Shown piece by piece: positions 24,890 to 33,544 of a stretch of DNA of 64,000 nt. Location of the stretch: assembly GCA_965368085.1 (NCBI GenBank), contig CBDULP010000004.1, positions 52,239 to 116,238 of the forward strand, given 5' to 3'. This DNA is from Peptoclostridium sp965368085. Lineage in GTDB: Bacteria > Bacillota > Clostridia > Peptostreptococcales > Peptostreptococcaceae. The position numbers were made by a program, and so were the translations under genes. Position 1 is the first letter of the stretch, and every line of letters begins with the position of its first letter. The notes below the pieces were generated by a model. It saw only the letters and a program-made list of their open reading frames with translations. It was not told the origin of the DNA and did no database searches.

Positions 24890-25623
24890 TGCTTGAACTT
24901 ATAAACGTCAAAAAGTCTTTCGGTAAAAACGAAGTGTTAAAAGGCATTGACCTTAAATTGGAAAAAGGCGAGATACTATCAATAATAGGCTCTTCAGGCT
25001 CCGGAAAATCTACGCTTTTAAGACTCGTGAACTTTTTGGAACAGGCCGATGGGGGCCGCATGGTAATCAACGGCTCTGAATACGACATGAAATCCGTAAG
25101 CGACAAGGACAAGAGAAGCATAAGAAAAACCGCCTCAATGGTATTTCAAAATTACAATCTATTCAAGAACAAGACAGCGCTTGAAAACATAACAGAAGGG
25201 CTCATATTAAGCGGCACAGAAAAGAAATCTGCTGAAAAAACCGGGCTTGAACTGCTTGAGAAAATAGGGCTTTCGGACAAGGCCGGCAGCTATCCATCAC
25301 AGCTTTCCGGCGGCCAGCAGCAAAGGGTCGGCATAGCAAGGGCAATGGCCCTAATGCCAGACATTATACTGTTTGACGAACCTACATCCGCCCTTGACCC
25401 CGAACTTGTAGGTGAAGTCCTCGATGTTATAAAGTCGCTTTCAAAAGAGGACATATCAATGATAATAGTCACCCATGAAATGGAGTTTGCAAGGGAAATA
25501 TCAGATAGGGTGATATTCATGGATGGTGGTGTTATCGCCGACGAAGGCTCTCCCGATTATATATTCGGCCAGTCTGATAATTTCAGGCTGAGATCGTTTA
25601 TAAAAAGGTATGCCACGATCTGA
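24889..25623 (+). CDS. Amino-acid ABC transporter ATP-binding protein
   Basis: A 244-residue ATPase with Walker A GSSGSGKSTLL near residue 35, Q-loop VFQNYNLF, signature LSGGQQQRVGIARAMA, Walker B IILFDEPTSALDPE and the switch His in IIVTHEMEFA. It belongs to the polar amino-acid uptake group (GlnQ/TcyC-like). Its ATG overlaps the permease stop by one base, showing translational coupling. A terminator follows at 25645. Confidence 0.95.
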   Translation: MLELINVKKSFGKNEVLKGIDLKLEKGEILSIIGSSGSGKSTLLRLVNFLEQADGGRMVINGSEYDMKSVSDKDKRSIRKTASMVFQNYNLFKNKTALENITEGLILSGTEKKSAEKTGLELLEKIGLSDKAGSYPSQLSGGQQQRVGIARAMALMPDIILFDEPTSALDPELVGEVLDVIKSLSKEDISMIIVTHEMEFAREISDRVIFMDGGVIADEGSPDYIFGQSDNFRLRSFIKRYATI

Positions 25624-25644
25624 TAAAAAATAATTTGGAGCTGT

Positions 25645-25677
25645 AAAATCCACCTGATGAATGTCAGGTGGATTTTT
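25645..25677. terminator. Bidirectional terminator
   Basis: AAAATCCACCTGA pairs perfectly with TCAGGTGGATTTTT around a 6-base loop. It ends the importer operon on the plus strand and also lies just after the convergent LRR gene. Confidence 0.88.
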
Positions 25678-25721
25678 AATAACAGTGTTAATTTATAGTG
25701 TTATTCACCGCCGCCGTGGCC

Positions 25722-26714
25722 TTAATGGCTGTCGTCATGAAAATGTTCATCTTCAGAATGGTGAGGCTCTCCGCCTATCGGTGAGTAATCGACTATGTTA
25801 TTTTCAGAAAGGTTAATCACTTTCAGCTGTGTGTATATCCCTGCCAAAGGCTCCACGCTCATAATGCTGTTGTGGGCTACATTGAAAAATGTCAGGTTCA
25901 TCAAACCGCTCATGTCAGGAAGCTCTTTTATGTCGTTGTGAGCCAAATTCAAGCGGGTGAGCTCCCTCATTCCAGATATGGCCTCAACGCTTTCTATATT
26001 GTTGTATGCAAAGTTTAAGTCCGTAATGTTTTTCAGATCTTCCAGAGCATTTATATTTGATATATTATTGTGTGCAAGGTTTAATTCTGTAATGTGAACA
26101 AGCTCTTTCAGAGGCTCTGTGTCATATATGGAATTATGGGCAAGCTTCAATTCGCTGATCTTTTCCAGTCCTGCCAATGCACTAATGTCCGTTATATTAT
26201 TGTGTGAAAGCCTTAGTTCTTTTAAATCCGTAAGTCCAGAAAGACCTGCAATGTTGCTTATTTCATTCCCGCATGCCACCAGTGACTTTAATTCACCCAA
26301 GTCTTTAAGCTGACTGATGTCATTTACCTTGTTCCCATAAATATCAAGGCTTTTTAAATTCTTAAAATACTCTATTCCGCTCAAATTTCCTATGCCTTTT
26401 TCTTCTCTTAGCGCTTGTTCTTCCTCATTCAAGCCATATTCGCCGTCACTGCCTTGTTCATCCCTTTTCAAATCGACATCCAAACTTAGATCCAGATTGG
26501 TAACTTTCTCAACATCGCTCGGATATATTTCCTCATTTTCTCCAATGCCCAGCTCCGCTTTTACAGCTTGTTTAAAGTTTTCATCTTCAAAAGCTGAAGT
26601 TATAGGTTCTTCAATTTTATCTTTCCCCGCATGCGCAATTTGCATTTGTGGGCCCGATGCTACCAGCAAGGATACAATCGCAATAACCATAATCCGCACT
26701 ATATTTCCCCTCAT
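25722..26714 (-). CDS. Secreted internalin-like leucine-rich-repeat protein with His-rich tail
   Basis: A 330-residue protein. A signal peptide (MRGNIVRIMVIAIVSLLVAS) is followed by a short cap region (EDENFKQAVKAELGI). About nine 22-residue LRRs follow at residues 100-310, of the type LKELRLSHNNITDISALAGL. The C-terminus is rich in His and acidic residues (GGEPHHSEDEHFHDDSH). No LPXTG or SLH anchor is present. LRR proteins of this type mediate surface binding. The His-Asp-Glu tail could bind Zn or Ni. The gene is preceded by a c-di-GMP-I riboswitch and terminator, so expression depends on c-di-GMP. RBS AGGAGG lies 7 bases before ATG 26714. Confidence 0.85.
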   Translation of the reverse strand: MRGNIVRIMVIAIVSLLVASGPQMQIAHAGKDKIEEPITSAFEDENFKQAVKAELGIGENEEIYPSDVEKVTNLDLSLDVDLKRDEQGSDGEYGLNEEEQALREEKGIGNLSGIEYFKNLKSLDIYGNKVNDISQLKDLGELKSLVACGNEISNIAGLSGLTDLKELRLSHNNITDISALAGLEKISELKLAHNSIYDTEPLKELVHITELNLAHNNISNINALEDLKNITDLNFAYNNIESVEAISGMRELTRLNLAHNDIKELPDMSGLMNLTFFNVAHNSIMSVEPLAGIYTQLKVINLSENNIVDYSPIGGEPHHSEDEHFHDDSH

Positions 26715-26752
26715 AATATACGCCTCCTAATTCCTCAAGTTACATAATAAAC

Positions 26753-26793
26753 AAAAAAAAAGTCCGGCTGCCACAGATAGTTTGGCAGCCAGA
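26753..26793 (-). terminator. Terminator at the end of the riboswitch
   Basis: On the minus strand GTCTGGCTGCCA pairs with TGGCAGCCGGAC, followed by nine T residues. The 5' arm includes the conserved 3' part of the c-di-GMP aptamer. Ligand binding and terminator formation should therefore be exclusive, which predicts activation by c-di-GMP. Confidence 0.8.
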
Positions 26794-26866
26794 CCGTCAT
26801 AATGTGTAATATGCATCTTAGACTCTTGGCTTTGCGTCCTTGTCTTTTGACAAGTTTGCCCTTTAA
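26780..26866 (-). ncRNA. c-di-GMP-I (GEMM) riboswitch upstream of the LRR gene
   Basis: Reading the minus strand, AAAGGGCAAACTTGTC, AAAAGACAAGGACGCAAAGC and CAAGAGTCTAAGATGCAT are followed by ATGACGGTCTGGCTGCC. The GGGCAAAC...GGACGCAAAGCC core and the distal GGCTGCC element are diagnostic for the GEMM-I aptamer. A TATAAT box lies just upstream (26875-26880 region). A REC-PAS-GGDEF-EAL protein that makes or degrades the ligand is encoded 2.5 kb away. The variant that senses cGAMP cannot be excluded by eye. Confidence 0.85.
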
Positions 26867-26921
26867 CTTATTATTATATTTTAATATTACCCAGACTGAT
26901 TTGCAGAATATCAGGAAGTTT

Positions 26922-26928
26922 TGTCGAA
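26922..26928. promoter_or_regulatory. Spo0A-box-like site upstream of the riboswitch
   Basis: TGTCGAA within GTTTTGTCGAATT fits the 0A-box consensus well. It lies about 50 bases upstream of the riboswitch -10 region on the minus strand, where a regulator could act. Confidence 0.35.
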
Positions 26929-27004
26929 TTATGTCTTTACGCCATTTTTTCACAAAACCCTTGCTGTAATATTGGTCATATCTCTAAATTCCGCCTATAT
27001 TCAT

Positions 27005-27033
27005 TTGACTCCATCCAGTTTTCATGGTATAAT
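27005..27033 (+). promoter_or_regulatory. Near-perfect sigma-A promoter without an annotated gene
   Basis: TTGACT, exactly 17 bases, then TATAAT. Transcription would begin near 27040 and run right, toward the end of the convergent DUF1846 gene. About 25 bases after the likely start is a GAGGGGG ribosome-site-like sequence and the short frame at 27064-27153. Confidence 0.75.
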
Positions 27034-27063
27034 GCACATTCACTACAATTTTACAAAGAGGGG

Positions 27064-27153
27064 GTGCTCACCATTAAAAATAAACATAATGCACTGCGTG
27101 TTTTCATAGCCACATTGTCTGCCATGTCATATTATCTTATCAATATAATATAA
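27064..27153 (+). CDS. Possible small hydrophobic peptide
   Basis: A 29-codon frame (from GTG 27064: LTIKNKHNALRVFIATLSAM, SYYLINII) lies behind the strong promoter at 27005. A GAGGGGG sequence overlaps the GTG; it would be better spaced for the ATT codon at 27073. The composition (short basic start, then one hydrophobic helix) resembles small membrane peptides, including type I toxins. No orthodox start with correct spacing exists, so it may instead be part of a small RNA. A hairpin (TCCAG...CTGGA) lies at about 27173-27201. Confidence 0.25.
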   Translation: MLTIKNKHNALRVFIATLSAMSYYLINII

Positions 27154-27220
27154 TAATTCATATCTTTGAAACTCCAGTTATAATGTTCGTTATATCTGGA
27201 ATACCCGGCTTATTTTTTAC

Positions 27221-27273
27221 AAAAATAAAAACCCGCACGTCCATAGAGAATATTTTTCCCAATAAACATGCAG
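27221..27273 (-). terminator. Terminator after the DUF1846 gene
   Basis: On the minus strand CTGCATGT pairs with ACGTGCGG (with G-T pairs) across a 25-base loop, followed by TTTTTATTTTTG. It lies 35 bases after the gene's stop. Confidence 0.5.
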
Positions 27274-27307
27274 ATTTTTACAAGTCAATATTTTTTATTT
27301 ATTAATT

Positions 27308-28810
27308 TTAGTAGTAAAGTCTTTCTGATGGATATTCAGGGTCGCAAGTCACGTCCATTCCAAGCCTCATGAACGTCTGCTCGTCGTTAGTGCTTAATAT
27401 TGTAGTCGAGTGAACCTGGCATCCTTTAAACATCGCAAGCTTTTCCATAGCAACCTCTGCCATAGGGTTTGTAGCTGCACTTATGCTAAGAGCTATCAGT
27501 ATCTCTTCACAATTCAAAGCTGTTATGCTGCTTCCAAGAGTCTTTTCCTTAAGGTTTATTATAGGTTCAAGTATAACAGGTGAAATCAAATGGATTTCGT
27601 CATCCATGTTTGAAAGATGCTTTATTGCATTTAGTATTACCGCAGCTGCCGCATCCATTGTAGCCGATCCCTTACCAGTAAGGATTGTTCCGTCGCTAAG
27701 CTCAAGTGCTACCGCTGTGCACTGCTCTTTTTCAGAAAGTTCTTCCTTAAGTCTTGCAGCCCTTTCTCTTGCAGGTACAATAACTTTTCTGTCCTCAGGC
27801 TTGAGGTTAAGCTCTTCCATTATAAGTCTAGCCCTTTGGTAAGTTTCAAGGTCTACATAACCTTTTTTGTACTCGCATCCAGTTTTGAAGTATCTTCTTA
27901 TTATTTCCTGTCTCGATGCCTCTTTTACAACTTCGTCGTCAATTATTCCAAAACCTACACGGTTTACTCCCATGTCCGTAGGCGACTTATAAACCGCTTC
28001 CTCTCCTGTTATCTTCTCTATTATTCTCTTTAGAACAGGGAAAGTCTCTATGTCTCTGTTGTAGTTTACAGCCACTTCATTATATGCATCGAAATGGAAT
28101 GAGTCTATCATGTTTACGTCCTTAAGGTCAACAGTTGCCGACTCATATGCTATGTTAAGCGGGTGCTTCAGCGGAACATTCCATACCGGGAATGTCTCGA
28201 ACTTCGAGTATCCCGCAACTTTTCCGTTCTTGTGCTCATGGTAAAGCTGGCTTAGGCATGTAGCAAGCTTTCCGCTTCCAGGTCCAGGAGCTGTGACAAC
28301 CACTATAGGCTTTGTAGTCTCTATATACGGGTTCTTTCCATATCCTTCGTCGCTTACTATGGTATCCACGTCTGTAGGATATCCTTTTGTAGCGCTGTGA
28401 GTATATACCTTTATGCCCCTTCTTTCAAGCTTGTTCATAAATATTGTAGCCGCAGGCTGATTTGCATATCTAGTTATGACAACGCTATTTACGTCAAGCT
28501 CATATGCTCTCAAGTCATCAATAAGTCTTAAAACATCCATGTCATAAGTTATTCCAAAGTCTCCACGGATTTTGTTTCTTTCGATGTCTCCTGCATAAAC
28601 GCAGATTACAACTTCCACTTTTTCCTTAAGCTTATGAAGAAGCTTTATCTTTGCATTTTCGTCAAAACCTGGAAGCACTCTCTTTGCGTGCATGTCAAAC
28701 AGAAGTTTTCCTCCGAACTCCAAATATAGCTTGTCGTAGTTATTAACTCTCTCAAGTATGAACTTTGACTGCTCTTCTAAATATTTCTGTGGATCAAAAC
28801 CTATTTTCAT
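27308..28810 (-). CDS. DUF1846 (UPF0371) family protein
   Basis: A 500-residue protein beginning MKIGFDPQKYLEEQSKFILE. ATG 28810 follows GAGG by six bases; GTG 28822 is less likely. It shows the conserved family segments LYLEFGGKLLFDMHAKRVLP, VVVTAPGPGSGKLATCLSQL and CTAVALELSDGTILTGKGSA. The GPGSGK segment resembles a phosphate-binding loop. The family is widespread in Firmicutes, forms oligomers and has no settled function. It is a single-gene unit with its own terminator. Length is typical. Confidence 0.92.
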   Translation of the reverse strand: MKIGFDPQKYLEEQSKFILERVNNYDKLYLEFGGKLLFDMHAKRVLPGFDENAKIKLLHKLKEKVEVVICVYAGDIERNKIRGDFGITYDMDVLRLIDDLRAYELDVNSVVITRYANQPAATIFMNKLERRGIKVYTHSATKGYPTDVDTIVSDEGYGKNPYIETTKPIVVVTAPGPGSGKLATCLSQLYHEHKNGKVAGYSKFETFPVWNVPLKHPLNIAYESATVDLKDVNMIDSFHFDAYNEVAVNYNRDIETFPVLKRIIEKITGEEAVYKSPTDMGVNRVGFGIIDDEVVKEASRQEIIRRYFKTGCEYKKGYVDLETYQRARLIMEELNLKPEDRKVIVPARERAARLKEELSEKEQCTAVALELSDGTILTGKGSATMDAAAAVILNAIKHLSNMDDEIHLISPVILEPIINLKEKTLGSSITALNCEEILIALSISAATNPMAEVAMEKLAMFKGCQVHSTTILSTNDEQTFMRLGMDVTCDPEYPSERLYY

Positions 28811-29355
28811 AATCAACCTCACTATCCTTAATCATTAATTATTCTCCGTAATGTTTCTCCGCAATTATTCTCCGTTGACTATTTTACCACAAATCGAATT
28901 TATTATAATAAAAAACCAGAATATTTTTGTTTTTTTTCTTGAACAAAATAAATCTGGATAAAAACAGCCGCGTTTAGCTGCCTTTATATCTCATACTATT
29001 CCTTTTTAAGCTTCAATGCGCTTATTCTGCTCTTCATAACCATTGACTCGTCTTCATATTTCATCTCCCTGGTGTGCCTTCAAGCGAATATCCCTTTCAA
29101 TTGTAATATCTTCAATTATCTGATTAATCATATTTTTAAAATACCCACCTGCACTCAAAAGCAACAGACATTCATAATAAACAATAATTTAAATATGTAT
29201 TCATTTTATATTTGGGGCTCGTTTTATAGCGTGCCATGTCTTATAATTGATTACAGGGAGCAATACATATTGCAATTCCGCATGAATTTATATTTTCATT
29301 TATAAATATTCTTCACAAGTTCTGCACGAAATTCGGAAGGAGTATGAAACAAGTA
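28811..29355. other. Intergenic region between DUF1846 and c-di-GMP enzyme genes
   Basis: About 540 AT-rich bases with divergent promoters expected. On the minus strand, 28998-29063 could encode a 22-residue basic peptide (MKYEDESMVMKSRISALKLK), with GGGAG directly before its ATG and a weak hairpin plus T-run (28970-28990) after it. This small frame is uncertain. Nothing else was recognised. Confidence 0.3.
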
Positions 29356-31434
29356 ATGATCAATCAAATTTTCAATAAGAAAAATCCACTGATTCTAGTC
29401 GCTGACGATTCGGCTCTCATACGTTCTACAATACATAATTTTTTGAAAGAGTACGGCTACAGGGTTATAGAAGCGGAAAATGGAGCTCAGGCTCTATCAT
29501 TGTTCGAAAGCAAATGTCCAGACCTTGTTCTTATGGATTTTGTGATGCCTCAAATGGACGGGATCACCGCATGTTCAAAAATTCAGCAGCTGAAAAACGG
29601 TAAAGATACGCCCATCATAATGATAACTTCTATGGATGATGAGCATTCTGTAAACCGTGTATTCAATTCAGGAGCTGCCGATTATATAAGCAAGCCCATA
29701 AACTGGGCCGTGCTGCACCAGAGAATTACACGCCTTCTCAAGGCCCGTCGCAATGAGATATCACTGGGGCAAAGCGAAGCGTTCGCCCTTTCAATAGTAA
29801 ATCATGCCGTTGAAGGCATAATGACCGTAGACTCAGGCGGCATCATAAAGTTCATAAATCCCGCCGCTGAAAGCATATTTGGATATAATCAAAGCGAACT
29901 CTTGGGTAGCAACATTTGCAATTTAATATCGGGCCTTAAATTCCCCAATATATATTACGAAAACATATATGATGGAAACTGTGAATTTTCCGGATATAAA
30001 AATACCGGAGATGCAATTCCTTTAGAACTGACCATAAGCAAATTCAACTCATCTGATTCTTCACTGTATACAGTGATTTTTAGGGATATAACTGAAAGAA
30101 AAAACTATGAAGACATGATAAAGTACAAGGCCTTTTACGATTCTCTTACCGATCTGCCCAACAGGCTTCTCCTAAAAGACCGTCTGACACTTGAAATTTC
30201 ACATGCAAAGCACACAAGTCAAAAGCTTGCCGTAATGTATCTGGACCTTGACAGGTTCAAACTCATAAACGACACTCTCGGACATAACATGGGTGATAAA
30301 GTCCTAAAACAGATTTCATCAAGACTCAAAAGCTGTGTTCGCCCGGACGACACTGTAGCTCGAATAGGCGGAGACGAGTTTGTAATACTCCTTCCCGGAA
30401 TAACTCAGGAGGAGAAAATAGGCAACATAGCGCACAGGGTATTAAATTCCATAAGGGAACCCATAGTAATCAATGAGCACGAACTCTACCTCACAATAAG
30501 CATAGGCATTACCGTATTTCCAAATGACGGCGAAAACGAGGAAACGCTGCTAACAAACGCCGACGTTGCCATGTATCGTGCTAAGGAGAAGGGCAAAAAC
30601 AACTTCCAGATATATACCCCAGCTTTGAATGCAAAAGCACTTGAAAGGCTGGCTCTTGAAAACAGCCTGAGACGCGCACTGGAATACAATGAATTCGTAG
30701 TCCACTACCAGCCTAAAGTGGATACTGAAACCGAACAGGTCATAGGAATGGAGGCGCTTGTCAGGTGGCAGCATCCAAAATGGGGGCTTGTTCCTCCCCA
30801 AAAGTTCATTCCTCTTGCAGAAGAGACCGGCCTTATAGTCCCTATCGGTGAATGGGTTTTGCACACCGCATGTACGCACACCAAGGCCATACACAACATG
30901 GGATTTCAACATATAACAGTTGCCGTAAACCTTTCTGCAGTCCAGTTCGAGCTTCAAAACCTCACAAAGATGGTGTCACGTGTTTTAGCTGAAACAGGGC
31001 TCGATCCGCAGTATCTCGAGCTAGAAATAACAGAAAGCGTTGCGATGCAAAATGTCGATCACACACTCAATATGATAAGCGATTTAAAGGCAATGGGCAT
31101 AAAATTTGCCATAGATGACTTCGGAACCGGTTATTCATCACTCAGCCAGTTGAGCAATTTTTCAGTAAACAAACTTAAGATAGACAGGTCATTTGTAAGC
31201 AAAATAAACGGCGAAAAGGGCAATTCAATAATACCTTCAACAGTGCTTGCTCTAGGAAAAAGCCTCGATCTTTCAATAGTGGCTGAGGGTGTGGAAAGCC
31301 AGGAGCAGGTCAATTTTCTCAAGGAAAACAAATGCGACGAAATGCAGGGATTCTTTTTTGGAAAACCAATGCCTATAGAGAATTTCAAAAAGCTATATGC
31401 AACAAATTCAAACGCCAATATTCATAAAAAATAA
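29356..31434 (+). CDS. REC-PAS-GGDEF-EAL c-di-GMP signalling protein
   Basis: About 692 residues. ATG 29356 has AGGAG 12 bases upstream; an ATG at 29344 has it too close. The receiver domain (1-120) contains ADDSALIR and the phospho-acceptor Asp in LVLMDFVMPQMDG. The PAS domain spans about 140-255. GGDEF (about 265-420) has an intact ARIGGDEFVILLP and an RxxD inhibition site (RPDD) five residues before it. EAL (about 435-685) has GMEALVRWQ, ELEITES, IDDFGTGYSSLSQL and AEGVES, so all catalytic positions look present. Both c-di-GMP synthesis and hydrolysis are possible, set by phosphorylation from an unlinked kinase. It is close to the c-di-GMP-controlled LRR gene, which suggests a local circuit. 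Confidence 0.95.
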   Translation: MINQIFNKKNPLILVADDSALIRSTIHNFLKEYGYRVIEAENGAQALSLFESKCPDLVLMDFVMPQMDGITACSKIQQLKNGKDTPIIMITSMDDEHSVNRVFNSGAADYISKPINWAVLHQRITRLLKARRNEISLGQSEAFALSIVNHAVEGIMTVDSGGIIKFINPAAESIFGYNQSELLGSNICNLISGLKFPNIYYENIYDGNCEFSGYKNTGDAIPLELTISKFNSSDSSLYTVIFRDITERKNYEDMIKYKAFYDSLTDLPNRLLLKDRLTLEISHAKHTSQKLAVMYLDLDRFKLINDTLGHNMGDKVLKQISSRLKSCVRPDDTVARIGGDEFVILLPGITQEEKIGNIAHRVLNSIREPIVINEHELYLTISIGITVFPNDGENEETLLTNADVAMYRAKEKGKNNFQIYTPALNAKALERLALENSLRRALEYNEFVVHYQPKVDTETEQVIGMEALVRWQHPKWGLVPPQKFIPLAEETGLIVPIGEWVLHTACTHTKAIHNMGFQHITVAVNLSAVQFELQNLTKMVSRVLAETGLDPQYLELEITESVAMQNVDHTLNMISDLKAMGIKFAIDDFGTGYSSLSQLSNFSVNKLKIDRSFVSKINGEKGNSIIPSTVLALGKSLDLSIVAEGVESQEQVNFLKENKCDEMQGFFFGKPMPIENFKKLYATNSNANIHKK

Positions 31435-31469
31435 AACCAAGCCGCCATTGCAATGGCGGCTTGGTTTTA
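31433..31469. terminator. Bidirectional terminator
   Basis: AAAACCAAGCCGCCATTG and CAATGGCGGCTTGGTTTT form a perfect 18-bp palindrome-like stem directly after the GGDEF-EAL stop. It serves this gene and the convergent isochorismatase-family gene. Confidence 0.9.
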
Positions 31470-31528
31470 TTCTGACATCCGATTCATTTGTTTACATATA
31501 CTGCTTTTTCAGATCTGATTCCTAAGTA

Positions 31529-32071
31529 TTATTTTACAATCTGGGATATTCCCTTAAACTCCGCAGCCCTTGCATCCCTGCACAGTTCGAACAGTATTGA
31601 CTCATATGTCGTTATTATAGCGCCCTCTTGCCTCATCCTTTCAACAGCTATCTTCTTGTCGTTTTCTTTTCTTGATGATATGCAGTCTTCCACAACTACC
31701 GGTATATATCCACGGCTTAGAAGATCCACAGCCGTTTGAAGTACACATATATGTGATTCTATACCGGCCAGTATCACATATTTCTTTCCCATGTCATCTA
31801 TCTGCTTCGCTATGTGGTCTGCATCACAGCAGCTGAAAGTCATTTTTTCCATGGCCTCTATCTCTTCTACAGCCGTTCTTATGGGCTCTACGGTCTCTCC
31901 CAGGCCCTTTTTATACTGCTCAGTCATAAGCATTGGTATGTCAAGTATTTTAAGCCCCTTTACAAGTATCTCCATATTTTCTATGAGCTCGTGGTTATAA
32001 ATCATGTGGGGAATGAATTTTTCCTGTATGTCTATTATCATTGCTACAGTTTTTTCTCTAAGAACTCTCAT
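31529..32071 (-). CDS. Isochorismatase-family cysteine hydrolase
   Basis: A 180-residue protein with the family's catalytic Asp (AMIIDIQEKF), Lys (MEKMTFSC region) and Cys (LAGIESHICVLQTAVDL). This is the fold of nicotinamidase, YcaC and isochorismatase. Short members of this kind hydrolyse amides or esters; the natural substrate is not apparent. AGGAGG lies 7 bases upstream of ATG 32071. It appears to be a single gene. Confidence 0.88.
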   Translation of the reverse strand: MRVLREKTVAMIIDIQEKFIPHMIYNHELIENMEILVKGLKILDIPMLMTEQYKKGLGETVEPIRTAVEEIEAMEKMTFSCCDADHIAKQIDDMGKKYVILAGIESHICVLQTAVDLLSRGYIPVVVEDCISSRKENDKKIAVERMRQEGAIITTYESILFELCRDARAAEFKGISQIVK

Positions 32072-32161
32072 AATATCCTCCTGATTTTAAACTTTTTATT
32101 TATTCAATTCTATGATAGATACCCAGAATAATCTGTTTTGAACTTTTAATTTCACCTCACA

Positions 32162-33544
32162 CTATTGCAAGGGCAATATCAATTTTATGCTTGCTCCCGA
32201 AAGGCCGCTTCTTGATATTTCTATTCTTCCACCGTGAAGATTTGCAATCTCATCGCTTATCGAAAGCCCCAAACCGCTTCCGGGCATGTTTGGATTTCCC
32301 TTGTAGAACTTCTCCTTGACCTTTTCCACATCATCGCAATCTATTCCAAGCCCGTCGTCTTCAACGCATATACAGGCATAAGACTCTTCAATCCAGGCAC
32401 TCACATGTATTTTGCTTTTTCCGAATTTTATGGCATTTTCCAAAAAATTTATGACAACCTGCTTTATCCTGTCTCTGTCACAGTTTACATTCAATGTGTT
32501 TTTTTCAAATCCGCATGTTATGGACATTCCATTTGACTGTGCCTTTGACCAAAACTGCCTTACCGTATCAGTGCAAAGATGAATTATATCCACATTTCCC
32601 CTTTTCAGGGACATTTTTTTAGAATTGAATCGCGAAAAATCGAGAAGCTCCTCGACCAGCTTTATAAGCCGGTCTGTTTCAGACGATATTATTTGAAGGC
32701 CCTCCCTAGTTTCCTCTTCGTCATCCATATCCCCGCTGAGTATTGTCTCGCTCCATCCCTTTATGGACGTCAGCGGAGTCCTTATCTCATGTGATATTGA
32801 CGATATGAATTCGTTTTTTACGCTGTTGCTTTTTACTATTTCATCTGCCATATAATTGAGCGTTTCAGCAAGTTCGCCAATTTCATTATCATTTTTTATA
32901 TCGGCCCTAAGGCTGAAATCTCCACCTGCCATTTTCTCAGATATTTCCCTGAGGCTTTTTATTGGTCTTGTTATCCCCTTTCCGAGCATCAGGCTTACAA
33001 CAAGCGCTGCTATAAATGCCGCAATGCCTACAAGAGCGATTCTTATTATCAATGCTTTTACCGTTTTGTCAACATCCTCCATTGAAGTTATATATCTCAC
33101 GGCTCCAGTAATTTCCTCTGCATAGTAAAGCGGCGCTGATACTGATATAACCCGCTCTGAAGTTCTTGTATTTTCCCCAATCCATGAACCTATGCCTTCC
33201 CGTTCAATCACATCCCTGAAGTCTGGAGTGTCCACATATTCATTTGAATAAAATCCACTTGAAGACTCAAGGACATTCCCATTTTTATCTATTATCTGCA
33301 TCTCAAGGTATTCATCCAGCGAGAAGTTCTCCATCATGTATTTGGCCTTGTCCTCAAGCCTTTCATATTTCATATATGTGTTGTAAAATTCCGAGGATAC
33401 ATGAGCCCTGTTTGAAAGCGACTGTATTATATTCCCGTGATAGTATTGTATTATACCGGCGCAAAACATGACTTGAAATATACCTATTGTCAAAATGCTC
33501 ACCAGCGCATAGCTAAGCATGAGCTTTTTCCTTATCCCCTTCAA
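32162..33544 (-). CDS. Sensor histidine kinase (HAMP)
   Basis: A 460-residue membrane kinase with TM1 at about 8-32, an extracytoplasmic sensor domain (about 33-165) and TM2 at about 168-190. HAMP follows at about 190-240, the H-box SSISHEIRTPLTSIKGWSET and an ATPase domain with NFLENAIKFG, DDGLGID and GSGLGLSIS. The start is TTG 33544, overlapping the response-regulator stop. It phosphorylates the OmpR-type regulator encoded just upstream and probably monitors the envelope, together with the secreted lipoprotein of the same operon. Confidence 0.94.
   Translation of the reverse strand: MKGIRKKLMLSYALVSILTIGIFQVMFCAGIIQYYHGNIIQSLSNRAHVSSEFYNTYMKYERLEDKAKYMMENFSLDEYLEMQIIDKNGNVLESSSGFYSNEYVDTPDFRDVIEREGIGSWIGENTRTSERVISVSAPLYYAEEITGAVRYITSMEDVDKTVKALIIRIALVGIAAFIAALVVSLMLGKGITRPIKSLREISEKMAGGDFSLRADIKNDNEIGELAETLNYMADEIVKSNSVKNEFISSISHEIRTPLTSIKGWSETILSGDMDDEEETREGLQIISSETDRLIKLVEELLDFSRFNSKKMSLKRGNVDIIHLCTDTVRQFWSKAQSNGMSITCGFEKNTLNVNCDRDRIKQVVINFLENAIKFGKSKIHVSAWIEESYACICVEDDGLGIDCDDVEKVKEKFYKGNPNMPGSGLGLSISDEIANLHGGRIEISRSGLSGASIKLILPLQ

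Noticed and set aside
26735..26953. Short minus-strand reading frame as a gene
   Set aside because: It covers the c-di-GMP riboswitch and terminator, has no ribosome site and is explained by the RNA element.
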